A stretch of DNA of 64,000 bases, taken from assembly GCA_914767715.1 (NCBI GenBank), contig OU612072.1, positions 7,564,001-7,628,000 of the forward strand. Reading direction: 5' to 3'. A program made the position numbers and the translations under genes. The DNA is from Membranipora membranacea (taxonomy: Eukaryota > Bryozoa > Gymnolaemata > Cheilostomatida > Membraniporidae). Below, piece after piece: positions 10,801 through 29,100 of the stretch. Under the pieces are notes generated by a model. The model saw nothing but the letters and a program-made list of their open reading frames with translations, did no database searches and was not told where the DNA came from. Positions within the stretch are counted from its first letter, which is position 1, and each line of letters opens with the position of its first letter.

Positions 10801-13688
10801 GCCGTAACCCAGTGTTAGGTTTCAAGTTTTGAGCCTACAGTCACTTAGAAGCAACATTACAAGAACAAACAATGTTTAATTGGTTCAGACTTGACTTGAT
10901 AATGAATGCCGGGAATGTTTCGTCACTTTGTTGAATAGCAGACTCACTTTTGCCAGTGACTGTATGTAGGTTTACTGTAGCTGTTATATGAGTTCTGTCT
11001 ATGACCCGCCCCTGTATTCTCCAACGTGTACTCAAGCTATAAAAAACACACAGTCAATCAGTTATTAGACAAGGCACCTATTGAGATAGATGAAGTGTAC
11101 CTATTGAACGAGGGTACCAGCATACAAAATACCTCCAATATTTCTCGCACTTTGTCTAACTAAATAGAACCACTGCTACTGTATAAGTTAACAAGGCTAC
11201 ATATTGATGAGCTGGCTTCTAACAGATAGCCAAAACTCAGGTGATTATCGAAACATGTCACAGGGTCAACGATTTTAAGATCAGCATGGTGCAGAACATT
11301 GTGACAATATAATGTCCGCCAAGACACCCATTAACATCCTCTCTACCACACTGATGACGTGATATACTATTGGATGTATATATCTGATCACTCAACATGC
11401 GCACCATCTGAGGGAATTTGGTGTGACAACCCGAGGTTAGTTTCATAAATTAGAGGCGGCAACATGTTAGATATTCCCACAAAATTTACTCTAACGATCA
11501 GAGATACAAATGTTGAGTGTAGTCTCAATGTCTGTGTGTCACTCTACTGTATTTAAAATCTAGCTTATTTTTGTTGTCTTTGTACAATAATACATCTTTG
11601 TTCCGATAAAAGGTAATATCGTTGTGTAGATGTACATGTATTTGCTGAGTCTTTGTCAAACTTACCCCACACGATCCTCTGTGAGAAGTTAGCCAGGGCA
11701 GGCTGTTAGTGGTTGGTGGGTGTGGATACCCACCCACCCTGACAGCCTGCCCTGAGTACCACAATGACTTTGGGGTATTCCTATATGCTCGCCAATAGAC
11801 TCACTACAGGTTTTTTAATTATCAACTTACCCCACACGATCCTCTGAGTATATATGGATCATCAGGATAATCAAATCCCTCACAGAGAACATTTATCTGC
11901 CCAAACTTCACCTCCGCAGGTAACTCAGCTACGCATTCCCACTATATAAACAAATAACAAAATATCAGGACTATGCGATTTTAGGATGTCATGTGAGATA
12001 GGATATTATGAAAGGACAACTTCAGAAGTTGGAGTGACGTTAAACTGTCCTGTCTGTTGAATCAAATGGATTCATTGTTATGCTAGAGAAATCTCGAGAA
12101 ATTAAGGTGCTACAAAACTCTGCATACTATTGGAAATACTTTCTGTGAATTCTAGGACATGTAATGTTGCGATGATGGCAGGGTTGATTGTACAGTTTCA
12201 CTGCCTGATGTATAATACATCAGGCAGTGAATTGATTTGCACAGACCGAGCACAGAGCATATCTTTGAGAACAGCCAGTGTCAAGCTCAATGATTCATTC
12301 TATATTTACTCTTGACATAGACTTCTTGTTAAATATTCACTTTAAATCTACAGTCTCTACGAAGGGAATCCAACAAGCTGTAAATAAACTTTCATGAATT
12401 TCGGTGTTATTATGACAAGATAAGCATTGACAGCTTCAACACTATCATTTTTTATATGAGCCCTTGTACAGTATTTATCATCGAAACAAAGATGAGAACA
12501 GTTCTCGCTGATTCTAATGATAGATCAACAGTTGATGATGCTGCAAACAAACTAACCTGAACATCATACCCATCATGTCCTCTGTTATAACATTGAACAG
12601 TAGACGGTAGATACTGATTGAATGATGAGCTGCCTTTATGATTAAGTTGTGGTACTGGGCTTGACCTTCGACCTGTAGTCATCGACCCAGAGTGTAGAGT
12701 TATCACATCAATATCCTTCAACTTTACTTTATCTTCTATAAAAAAAAAGGAATTAGCCGTGATGTGTTGGTCACCTCAGGATAAATTTAACTCAACATTG
12801 ATAAATTACAAAAGTTTCGAGTTTAAACTAGGTTCCTTAGCAGATTGTAGCATGTGTGGTTCTAAGGTTAACAATGGTGTAAGAAGGTCCTATGTGTTCG
12901 TCAATTTTGAAAACTCAGTACCAAATGGTGGCAAAATTATAGAATATTTGAACAATATTTGAATTTTTATAGTATTAAGTAACAATGGCATAAATCACTA
13001 TTAGAGCACGGCTATGGGCACTTGGTATGGAGTGTGGAATTTTCTATTATTTTATAATTTACAGTAGGTACTACTAACTGTTGAGAATTATGAATCAGAG
13101 GTTGATACATGACATTGCTAGTACAGGTAAAACTGCAAGTCACCATTAATTCATACCACATTCATTCACACATTCCCCTGATAATAAGCCTATTATAAGC
13201 AAGTTCTAGAATTATCCTCTGAGTAAATAGGGGTATATTTATCCTGTGTAAACATATTGAGGATTAATGATGCAGTATGAAATTTGCCCCAAATGAGACC
13301 GAAATTTGACCATCTATTTGTACTATGTGTAGGCTTGAGGTATCTTATGATGGTCACAAGGATACCAAACAGTCAAACCAACAAAAATATAGCGGACCTT
13401 TATTGATCTTGAGATCTTTATTTTACATTCACTCTCATTTACTGGTGCTTGCATTCTGGGTTCGAAGTGAACTATATGCTATCATTGATTTAATCTCCTG
13501 AGAAATTAAGCTCACAGTCAGATAATTCCAAGGTTCCAACCTTGAAAATGAACACAGTGTGAACTGTGTGGTAGTCCTATGGTAGATTCGGCAGAATGAT
13601 GCAAATACTTACTTGAGCCTCCCCATGAGTGACAGGCCGTGGCACAGATCACCACCAGAAAACACGTCACAAACTTGTGTCTCATCAT
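7888..13688 (-). CDS. SARAF: SARAF copy B, store-operated calcium entry regulator
   Basis: Single-pass ER membrane protein expected to damp store-operated calcium entry by acting on STIM. Coding exons: 13613-13688, 12557-12735, 11831-11941, 10948-11036, 10390-10557, 9653-9759, 9026-9234, 8297-8570, 7888-7913; total 1239 nt, 412 residues, all phases consistent. Signal peptide MMRHKFVTCFLVVICATA. Luminal domain LKDIDVITLHSG...GHDGYDVQ|WECVAELP...YILRGSCG|LEYTLE. Membrane segment SVIPLIIVCVIIYLVYF. Cytosolic part: Pro-rich exon (YPDIPPPPYPGTEP), then GPGFWSGTGIGGILGYMFG. Exon 8 encodes a long Gly/Trp tract (GGWG units) and seven consecutive His. The end GGTSRR matches the conserved SARAF tail. 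It is longer than vertebrate SARAF because of exon 8. The ATG at 13688 is followed by a second ATG; both precede the signal peptide. Copy A lies about 1.6 kb downstream on the same strand. Confidence 0.93.
11659..11846 (-). repeat. Duplicated exon-3 donor junction around a 142-bp segment in SARAF-B
   Basis: The 23-bp string spanning the exon 3/intron border (11824-11846) recurs at 11659-11681. Between them lies the segment shared with copy A, including the hairpin at 11695-11753. Both copies keep the GTAAGT donor, 165 nt apart. Use of the distal donor would hit a TGA three codons into the retained part. Copy A has the segment but not the outer direct repeat. Confidence 0.75.
12198..12230. repeat. 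15-bp perfect hairpin in SARAF-B intron 2
   Basis: Arms TCACTGCCTGATGTA and TACATCAGGCAGTGA are exact reverse complements with a 3-nt loop. No function is assigned. Confidence 0.7.
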
Positions 13689-14412
13689 TGTGTACTGTCT
13701 GCAAGACAAGAGCTTAGGGAACCTGCTGCACTATTATGTCTAAAGAGATCAAAACGTTGATTTTGAATTGAGATTACCGCTAACCTGAAATTGAAAATAT
13801 AGGAGAAAGCTGTTGAGTTAGTGGGGCATTAGACTGGAGCAGCCAACTCACTTCATTGGCACCTCTGGTGTGATCAATGAACTAACCCCCTTAGGGTTGT
13901 TGGAATAGTTCATTGATTGAGCTAGGGTGATCATAACGTAATCTTTGATAAATGATGATAACAGCTTGGGGAGAAGTACAAGTAAGAACATGTAAACAAC
14001 AAATAAAAATGTACCCTGACCTGACGGCTGTGTGGGGACACCCTCACTGATGAAAAGCTAGATAAGATGGCTTGTCAATGTCACTGGGGGGGGGGGGGGG
14101 AGGGGACATACACAGTAACGTTACAATACAAGCAAAACTGATCAATGTGAGTGTGTACTAGAACATAACAGGTTAAAAGCATACTAATCATGGTCCATGG
14201 TTTCATGTCTGTATTACCAGTGTTGTTGACAGGCTACTAATATCAATAAAACCTAGCCAGGAGATTCCTACTACTTACCCATTCTGTCTCTAGCTAGTTA
14301 CTCCTCTACTGTAACTGTTACTGTACTATACTTCAACTTGGTTACAAATTACTGAACATTATGATTATATACTGTAGATAGGCTGGCTACCTTCTATCTA
14401 AATGCTACTTAC

Positions 14413-14511
14413 ATGTGAGTTTGTAGTACTTGTTGAGATGATGTACCTTGTGTATAACTGTGTGAGTTGTTGAATGTGCTTCCTCTACGGTTGTTCTGTG
14501 GCTTTTATATG
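14413..14511 (-). promoter_or_regulatory. Candidate TATA promoter and 5' UTR exon of SARAF-B
   Basis: On the minus strand a TATAAAA box (14503-14509) lies about 90 nt upstream of a strong donor CAT|GTAAGT (exon side ends at 14413). The coding exon has a good acceptor (TTGCAG) just before 13698, ten nt upstream of the ATG. A short untranslated first exon of about 14413-14475 joined to 13698 would explain both. Inferred from signals only. Confidence 0.45.
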
Positions 14512-16555
14512 GCTGAGTTCTGATGAAATGCCTGGGAATTTACTGTGGTGTGGTAATGATTCACCAGAAGTAAACAAACCAGACCAATCAGCAATGGATA
14601 CACAAACTGGTGTATTAGTTGGTGTGTGATTGGCTCAATGCAAAAGGGAGTAGTGAGCCAACTATTAGTTCATTATCGATATTTGTCATGTGAGATATGA
14701 TTGGTTGTGATAATGACGCTAAGCCTATGGTCAGTCTTTGGATCAATGCATGCACAGACAACTCACCAGTGATTAGAATATGACTCATTGCCCTTATTAC
14801 AACATTCATAGGTACATGTGTACAATACGGTCATATGATAACAGGCACTAAATTTAGAATCAGAGAATGTTGTCATTTGTCACTTGAGATAATGCATTTG
14901 AAACATCCGAACCAGGGAAGCAAAGCATGTGTATCAAAGCCGGAGATAGACGAGATGTCAAATGGAATGCTAACTATACCTGTCCAACAGTTGGACCACA
15001 GAGCTCACTCGTGGATAGGACATGCTGCCTCATAATACTATTAAATACACAATAACAATATACAATATAAATATATAAAATTTTTGTTCCTATGATAATC
15101 AAAACCTGAGAGAGCAGAGGCAAAAATTGCCTCACGCAAATTGACCGATTACTTTTTCAATATCCCCTTAGATTATCCCACATACCTGATATAAAAAATA
15201 ATACCTGTGATGTTTTGAATTTTATTATCAGCTGGAATATATATATATTGGAACATTGAATTGAAAAAGAGCGTCATTCAAAACTTCACACCGTATAGTA
15301 CACTAATTTGTATATAGAAGACGGGGTTGGGGAACATATATCAGGAAGAAAAGTATCATCCACCTCCAGTTTCATTTAGGGGTAACCATACTAAATGGTG
15401 AAAACCTTGTATGAGCCAATAAATTTACTATAAACCAAAGTATGAACTTACTGTAGACAATAGTTTGACAGTACGATGTCATATGAGTAGCTAGAGTCTA
15501 CAATTGGAGGCTGACTATGTGACCGGAAACATGACACTGCGGTGTCTCTGAAAGATTTAAAATTTTGGATTAAAATTCTAAACATGAAGACGATTATTAG
15601 GCTATTAGGAAAAATTCAGCCAGAAAGAAAGAGTTCAAAGATAGTCAGAATGAGAACAGCCAGGAGAAATCCTTTATTTCCTCGACTTTTTTTCTGGAAT
15701 AAAAATATAAGATATTGACCAGATGTGATTTCCAGACCTTAGATGTGATGTCGCGGCTTTTTCTTTAATTCTATTACCATAATTTACAAAAGCAGAATGG
15801 TGCAAACTATAGATAGAGCAATCACCCTTGGTAGTCTTGAAATTAACGACCAGCAGACTATATATGCTGCATATCATACTCTTGTATCAATCAAAATTAT
15901 TTGCAGTCACAATAGCATTATTTTAATGACACTCACCATAGTGATGATTGCGTATGGTCTGTCAAACCTGTATACAGAACAGCTTAGTATGAGTTGACAC
16001 AGTTAAAAATAAGCAAATGTCTCCATCCATACATAACCAAGACAACATAACATTAATAGTTATGGAGACAGAGGAAGTGGAGAGAACTGTGCAAATATTA
16101 CCAACATTGGAGTTGTCCTCTTTGTAAAGAGGGGTATACAACTCCTTACAATACATAGATCACATTACTTTTCCTGGCCGTTTTGCAACCAGGGGTGGAA
16201 GTATCCGTTAACAAAATAGAGACAACTCTGATCATGAGGCCTTTATAACCAATGTTTCCCTGGTTCATCTGAATGTACCAGTCGGATAACAAGGATACCT
16301 TCTGACATAAATTAAGACGATTTCTAAGTTGCCACTAGAAGGTTTGAAAGTTAGCTATGTTATTCAAATGAGTTTATTTGAATCTCAAAGTCAAAATATA
16401 TCATCAAATTATCAAACCATTGCACCATGAGGGTTGTAACAAAATTCTATGAAAAGTTTTTGTCTGACTAATAATGACTCCCATCTACATTGCAAAACAA
16501 GTATATATGACAGGGTAATTTCTCTTATGAGTTCATTATGCTGTTTTGAATCTTC
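14512..16555. other. Intergenic, no gene seen
   Basis: AT-rich sequence between SARAF-B and HINT1. Short A/T microsatellite-like runs occur (for example around 15060-15080 and 15238-15250). No conserved exon, tRNA or repeat was recognised. The 3' UTR of HINT1 probably takes up the high end. Confidence 0.5.
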
Positions 16556-21178
<4,623 letters not shown>

Positions 21179-21535
21179 CTCCTCTCACAAACTTTTGCAG
21201 TGAAAGTGAAAAAGAATACCAGCCAAAATTCCAACCTGGTCAATGCAGCTTGGTGAGGTGTGACTTTTTCTTCTTCAGAATCAGTTCTGTGATTGGGCAA
21301 CTAATGTTACAGCAACTCAAATAAATCCGGTTTTGAAGATCTTAAAAATATTTTCATTGGACATTTAATATTTACTATCTGTGATTGGTTGTTGAGATAA
21401 CATTTCCGGTGTAAACAACCTGCAGAAGAGTACATTTGGAAAAGTCATGTAATCACAAAAACAACTCTTTACCATCACATACTGCTACAGTTGATGCACA
21501 CTCCACAAACCTTCTTCTAATTCAGAAAACAGGTA
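21179..21535. promoter_or_regulatory. Candidate bidirectional promoter HINT1 / AMPK beta
   Basis: Lies just upstream of the HINT1 ATG. Contains two ATTGG (inverted CCAAT) motifs at 21292-21296 and 21384-21388 and ETS-like ATCCGG and TTCCGG near 21325 and 21404. A donor-like ACAG|GTAAAC near 21532 could end a plus-strand 5' UTR exon of the AMPK beta gene. Inferred; no transcript evidence. Confidence 0.35.
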
Positions 21536-22024
21536 AACTAAGTAAGCTCTGTGCCAGACATTGCAGTAGTACTGTGAGGTGAATTTCTCCTCTGGATCAC
21601 CTAGGAGTACTGGATTTTCTCTAGCTAGCCTAGTCAGTCTGGGAGTCAGGACTCAATTTACTTAGTTAGGCTACTTACTTAGTTCTACTTAAAATACTAT
21701 TATTATACTTACATGTATGTTGTTTCATGATTCTTTTAAAACGATATGTTAATCATGATCCTTTTTTGCAGTATAGATATACTTTAGTAGAATACATTAC
21801 ATGCAACAATTGCTTGCAACACATAACAATTTCAAGATAATACTCGAATGTTAAGCCGTTCTATGACATGACATGTTTCGTTTTTATTTCGTACTGAGTA
21901 ATGCCCGCTTCAATTTCTGAAGCTCATGAGCATATTGTGCCAGTCCACATCTTTAACTGTACCAGGTCGGCTAGGGTGAATGGCCCGCGACAGCCATATC
22001 AGGCTGTAGTACTAGACAAACAGT

Positions 22025-22102
22025 GCTCCCAGTGGGGCTCGAACCCAGGACTATAGTATTTGATCCCAAGTCACACGCCTCTAGCACTGAGCTATCCCTG
22101 AT
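22025..22102 (-). mobile_element. tRNA-like SINE remnant
   Basis: On the minus strand a box A-like TAGCTCAGTGCTAGAG and box B GGGTTCGAGCCCC are spaced as in a tRNA gene, but the anticodon stem does not fold cleanly. Best read as the head of a tRNA-derived SINE, not a working tRNA. Confidence 0.6.
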
Positions 22103-22109
22103 CCATGTG

Positions 22110-23195
22110 GAAAAGTTTTAATATGTATTTTGTTGCATGTGTTAATCCCAACCACCACTCCCACTATCGTTTTTTAGTTATTGCTACTTTAACCTTCTGT
22201 TCCATAGATGTTGTAGCTCTGTCGATATTTTCTAAACACGGTTCCGCCAATCTTAAATTGAGAACTGAATCATAGCGAATGCAAAGCTGGAAGCCGTTAT
22301 TGAAGGGGAATTTTCCAACCTAACTGACTCACCGTGGTTTTGGAGTTGGCCCTTTTTCCTTTCGAAAAGGTTACAAGCTCATCGAGTCAACTATTAGTTC
22401 TATAATATAGCAGGCCTTTCATTTTTGAAAGCCGCTCCAAGCTAGGTTGTTTGTAGTGGAAAGTAACTTTCATGTAATGTACCATGGCCTTCAATCTTAT
22501 TTTGTTGGCATATACACTGTTCTCTGTAATTTTAAGATACAATGTAGGCACCTCATTTAAAAGAAAAATTTTTAAGACTCCTATTTATTGTCGTCATCAT
22601 CGATTATGCTGTCCCAGCTGTTGAGGAGTTCAATAACCCTAGTTATCCCGTTAGCTTTATCACATTACCACTGGGATAAGCTTTTTCAAAGCCAAAACAG
22701 TGGCAAAGATTTTTTCTCTATTTTTGAGGGCCAATGTCTGGCCATGTGTAAGCACTATTTATTCTTGGCTCTGGCTGATATTGGGGGCTGGAGTGTTTAG
22801 TGATCTAAGAGAAGTTGTAACAAACCGACAAGAATGACTGATGCTACTGTTTTATTATGGGTTGAGCTATAATATTATCATGGACCTTACCTTGCCATGT
22901 TCATTGGGAACTCGCTTAAATGGTCGGCCTCGCTTAAATGGTCGGCCTCTACTGTGTATGCTACCCTAAAGACCTGTATAATTTATTGCATGGTTCTATT
23001 ATTCACCCACCCATATTTGACATCATACTATGCTCATGCAAGTTCAGTATGAGTAGACTGAGTTGATATTATTGTATCAATAACTCTTCCTTTTGTAGAT
23101 GATGAGATATTCCCTCATTCGTACACAGCTGTAAATAAAAAGGCTATTGATCCCGAGACAGGTTCAAGTATAACAATCTAGCCTGTAAACATATC
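22110..23195. other. Upstream region of AMPK beta
   Basis: No coding exon seen. An 18-19-bp direct repeat (CGCTTAAATGGTCGGCCT twice) lies near 22913-22950. A TTTTGTAG acceptor just before 23099 may start the 5' UTR part of the exon that carries the ATG at 23196. Confidence 0.45.
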
Positions 23196-26100
23196 ATGGG
23201 GAATACCAACCAAGGTTAGTATAACATTGAAATGATGTACCAGAGTGTATGTCTGTGTTATGTATCATGTTTCAATTGTTCATTTATATTGTGATCTGAT
23301 CCTCTTGCCCCCAATCTCAAGATTTCGGAATTGATACCCTATTTTCCATAACGCAATAAGAAATTAAAGAAGACTGAAAATGATTGTCAATTTAATTGCC
23401 TGCACATTTTCATAAGACAGATAAATTGACATTGTCATCACATAAAATTCTGGAGCCATGCCTTACATAGGTCAACTGAAGAACAGCCTACAAATGTTTT
23501 ACGTTAGGGTGACCAATGTCTCTTTCTAGCTCAGCGTACAAAATGCAGAAAACACACATTAATTACTATAATATTGAAATTAATCGACATCATGCTGGCT
23601 CAGTGAGGCACACTCAGCAATTTTAATTACATTAACATGAATTGTTTTAAACTATACTATAGTGTCAAACGCTGTCCTTCACTTAGTTTGACATATTTTA
23701 GGGGGACCGAGTGGTGCACTGATGCCGGGAGAGAGGGCAAAACACCGTAGACCATCTACATCTGACCCTGCAGGACCATTGGAGTTTGAGTCACCCATGG
23801 GTACCAACCGATACAACGAGACAACACCACCTAGTTCTCAGGCTAAATTTGGCAAAAATCTACTTGAGGTAAGGCACATATCATATAGCTAGACGACTAG
23901 ACATCCATAGTGTCTGGTAAAACTATGGCCCAGACATATATCATTATAATCTTCCAGGATGCTTCTATTAAATACTTAATAACAGACAAAAGAATTCAAC
24001 AAAATAGTTTAGCCAGTACATGTTTGATTGATTAATTGAAATACCATTGCAAATAGAGATTGATTTACATCTAGCTGAGTTATGCCAATGATGTGTAACC
24101 TCACCAAGAAATACTCTAAAAAGAGGCTTCCTAATGTCAAAGAAAGAAAGGTTCTCAACATACTATATTATAATTCGGAAGCTGAATTATAAACCAGCAC
24201 AATTTTACCTTCCTTCACAGAACCTGTCTGTTTTTCATCTTTTGTTTACTTTGGATGGCTTCTATATGCTGTTGATGAAAGCTTCTATGTTTATGTTCGT
24301 TCGTTTGCCTGCATGCTGCCAAAAGGTTTCATGAACTTGCAAAACATATTATTTGAGAGGGAAAGGCGACCATTGTACGAAAACTGTGTAACCAAACGAA
24401 ACAAATGGGATCAGGGTATAGGATACAAGGCAACTACGGGCTATTGATTGTCTCCCTACTTTCTAAGGCCCAATTTATCTTGAGGGAGTATCCCATGGCA
24501 AATCAAGGGCATCTGCCTTGTTGCAGCATGATTATTTTTGCAATCAATGTCGCAACAAATTTCTCTACTGGGCCACTGTAATGGGCCAACTTGTCTGCTA
24601 AAATGCTGCAATAAAACAACCTGGTCCATCACGTACACAGAAACTAAACTATAGGATGATGACTTGGCATATTTTAGTTCAGCTCAGTTCCTTGTTCAAC
24701 ATTATCAACATTTTGTACCTTGTACAGTGAGCCTATCGTAACTGAATAAGAAAAAGTAGGAACCTTTTCTTTTGATTCAAGACGTTTCTTCCTTTCAAAT
24801 AAAAATAATGATACTAAATCTTTAACTTAGGCTGGGAAACATAAATAACAATTGCAATCTCGAAATTTGTTAGATAATATTTCCTCTCCAGAATCATCTT
24901 CAAAAAAGGGAATCATGCTTGTCTGAGAGCTTGGCGGATTGTGGGTAGACTATTATATTCTGATAACTATATGAATAGAACTTTTACAGCCTTATCTGAC
25001 AAGAAAATTCTACACCAGTGGGTGCTATTATCAGTAATTGCTCAATATAAAGACTTTCAGTTTGCCATGGGAATAAGGCGGCTATGCTTGTGAATGCACC
25101 TCACTGGTATAAGAGTGGGTTTCACGCCAATACACTACAAAGCAGTGGCGGCCTGGCAAAAGGAAGCTGTTGTTACCCTGTCTGAGGAAAGGGTAGATAT
25201 TGCTGGTTTTGTGGTCATTGGTCATCCCAAGTTCAGGTTTTATGCAACAAATTTATAATCAAATTGTAATTTCTTATATCAGATTCTAGTTTATTGGCAG
25301 TTTTGGTGTCAAAGTCCAAATAACATACTACATAGCATCATCCTTAATGTCAATGTGTTAGACATAGACCTTTATTTTAAGCAATCATTGCTGAACAAAA
25401 TGTTCACACCAGCAAAGGTTTTTATTTTGACCTGGAAATTTTAAGGTTCTTCATTTGGAAATTGTCTTGCACACTTGTTGCTAGATTATTTATTTCCATT
25501 ACTGCATTCTCTGCAACACCTTATTATGACTTGTTTATTTCTTCTCCCTTTTATAGCAAGAAGAACTCATAAAACAGGTTCGTTTGCAAACTCTGAATAG
25601 TAACTGCCAAAAAATATCTGTGTAGGCAGGGGGGGGGGGGAGGAGGCTGGCTTTGCATATTTTAAACAATCGATCAACACAGAACTGAAACTTCAAATTT
25701 GAATTATAAAGTACATGGAAGCGTATGGTACAAAAAATCTTCAGTGACTGAGTTCATCCGAACTTAGTCTGGTTCTACATAGTATAGCCCACTTGTGGGT
25801 CTACTCTTAGGCAGTTTTCCCTCCGTCAATCTCTATCAAAAAGAACCAGTTTGTCTAGCATCAGGCCAACATGACGACCTAGGTGTTCTCATATCATCAT
25901 ACCAATAATATCCAACCCCAAAAAATAAATTGACAAAAACGAAAGACCCGACAGACCTTACAGTATGAAAGGTTGATCATAGCTCCCCTACAAACCACCT
26001 GCACCAAAGCAGCTTGGGAACTTAGACTATTTTTCACTGCTATCATTGTATGATTCTGAATTGCAACTTGCAGGCCCTAGTAGATTCTCTGTTGTAAAAA

Positions 26101-29100
26101 ATCAAACCAGGTCATCGTCTACATGTTTATAAATTATACTGCAATTCACAATTGATACTCATCAGTGTTGGATATGGTGCTCAAATTCTGTTTTGATTAT
26201 TCAGTTAGCCTTTTTTCGTTATCTTGATTGAAATCTGTTTCATTTGCATGAAAAAATCGAATCAAACCTGTCAACACATATCCAATTTCTTTCATTTTTT
26301 CTTATTATCGTTCCCCATATTTCTCCCAAAATGTGACCTTTTGCCAAATTTGACATAATTGTCCAAAATATTTAGTAATGCCAATTTGTTATGTATATAA
26401 ATCATAACAAATCTACAGTTATGCTAAACACTCAATGCCTTCTCACCTGAGTAATTTCAAAATTTGTTGATTGATGGTGGAGTTTATCAATCGAAGATAA
26501 AAAGCTGTATTTTACGGTATTTTGACATCAACTCAAATCAGAAGAAGCAACCGTATCCCAATTATTTTTATTCATTTATCGCTCACTAATCCAACAGGCA
26601 AAGTTATTTGTGTCTTTATTGTTTCTTGTTCCCCCATTACTGGCTCCCGTTTTAAGATAGGAAGGGAGGGGGTGTCCAAGTACTTTCCCGCAAAAGTTGA
26701 TGTGACCAGGACGGGTCAACCAGAGTTGCGTTAATTATGTCCTCATTTTAAATGTGTGGCACAAATATCATTATTATTTGAAATTATGAAATGATATTTA
26801 AAGTTTTCTGTTTCATTAATTGATAAGTTTGCTGTTGCTGTTTGCTAAGAAACAGAAATTGGGCTGCCCCTAAAGAGGGACGCAAGGTGCCCTAATCCTC
26901 ATACTGAGAATATGATACATCCTAGAAAACAAGAATGCATCCTAGAGGTGAGGCCATAGAAGACCTCCTAATCATGAGTGTGCAGCAAGCTGCCGAAACT
27001 GAACTGGCACTAATCAGCCATTGGCAGTGACACTTTGATCTTAGCCAATAGGCCGAGAAGCGAATCTTTCAGTTCAAAAGTAGCTGTTAGTAGGCTTCAG
27101 GCAATTCCTACCGACTGCTCTGTAAGAGTTATGACCAATGTTCCTGGTGGTATGCCTTCACCTGTGGTGCTGTCTAAATTTTACACATATTAGCTACTAA
27201 GGAGGCAGTGGGATGCAAACAAACATTTGACCTCTTGTCTCATGCTTCCCGTAAAGACAATCATATACTATTTACAAAAACGCCAGCCATTAGTTGAATT
27301 CTCTCTTTTGACCCAAAGGATGACAACTCCTAACAAGTTTTATGATATTTTGTTCCCCTTTAATATACCTTATTGCCTCTGAGATGCCATATCTGGCCAT
27401 ATGGAACAGCCAATCACATGCTACACTTCATACACAGCATCTACTGTTTCTTTGCTTATTGTATGCATTTGAAAATATGGCCAAACATTCTTTTTCAGGT
27501 GATTTTATTATAATCTCATAATGGAGTTTTTAATATAGTGTGCCCTGATATGAAATATTCTTCTCTCCCATACTTTGCTGTTGGAACATGTTAAAGACAG
27601 TGGTGTATCCTTCTGTTGAGGTTCAATAACTGGGTCTCTATAATTCTTGCTCCCAATAAAAAATTTTCTTCTTTCTTTGGGTATTCCAAATTATCCCATC
27701 AGTGTCATTGCAAACATAAGAATTAGTCGAGAACTCCTAAGAGAAGCCCAGGACCATGAACATTTAAATCAAGGGCGGCAAGCCATGATGTTTATGATTT
27801 AAATTCAATTTTTTCATCAAGGCACTGTACTATATAGAAGGAAACATCACTGATTAAGTAGATCAAGATTGATCCATTTTTCCTGCATCCAGAATTGCCC
27901 TCTTCTGATAGGCGCCAGACCTACCTGCCTTCAGCTCTTCAGAAATGGGAGGGCAACCCAAAATGCAGGCAAAATGGATCAAACTTTACCTACTGGTTTA
28001 GTGACACAGTCTGCTAAACTATTTCTAATCATCAACAAAATGTTGTTGAGGAGTCAGAGGACTAAAAGCTCACGATTGCGTTTGTATGTAGAGTTTACAC
28101 AATGATCAGGGGCTGGGTGGAGGCCTCGCGGAGACTTACACAAGGCGTTATAGAGCTGGGTCTATATCACTGGATGTGCAGCCTAACCTTAACAACCCTA
28201 CCGCACTACCTGCACTACCGGTCTGTTATTTATATTGTATTCTATCTCTATGAGACAATGCTAACGTTTAGACAACACTACATCTCTGATAGTTACGATA
28301 GTTTTAGATATGTTATATTCATAGTACTATAGGCAGCTATAGGTAAAGGTGTAGTTATAGTAGTTATGACAGTTATAGTCCAATTAGCAGGATTACCTAA
28401 CATGTACCGACTTCTTATTGTAAATTTAGACTTGTGGTTCTATTGTGAAATTTCTTCTGAGGATATTTGGGTTTCCTGCTTATTGAATATAGAGAACACA
28501 TGAGGTAGTGTCTCATGTGGCCAGTGTGCTGATTGCTAGCTACCCAAAGTCAAAGTCAAGGTCAAGTAAGAAGGCCAGGCACAAGAATGTGATAATGTAA
28601 GAAAGCGTATCCCACGATGCAATTTTCTTAGCTTCTCACATAGACATGTTTTGTATATGGCTTCACAGTATTGTCAGGCCAATGCTAGATCAGATTGACC
28701 TGGTCGTCCTGTGAGTCCAAGATAAGGGTCCCATTGTTTTTAATGTTAAACATTCACTAGTACCCTAGTAGGAATCATTTTCGCTTCAAAACCTTATGAC
28801 AGCCCTAAATTTGTGATGAAGAGTAATTTGAGAGGTTTCCCGGTTTTAAGTCTTTAATTTGATTTTACAAAACAATAGAGTCTTTGGACTTTGAGATATG
28901 GAGTGTGGGATTAGATGTTAGGAGGATATAGTTAGATGCATGTATACATGTTGCCTGTTGCCATTTTGCATGTTAAAATCCGGCTGAAGACGTTTGTATG
29001 TCTGTCTGACATGTAGCTCTGCTCTACCTCAAGTATATATGTTACCTGTATATTTTATACTCACACAGTTAGAGTTTTGCATATTAGATGTCCTCTACAA

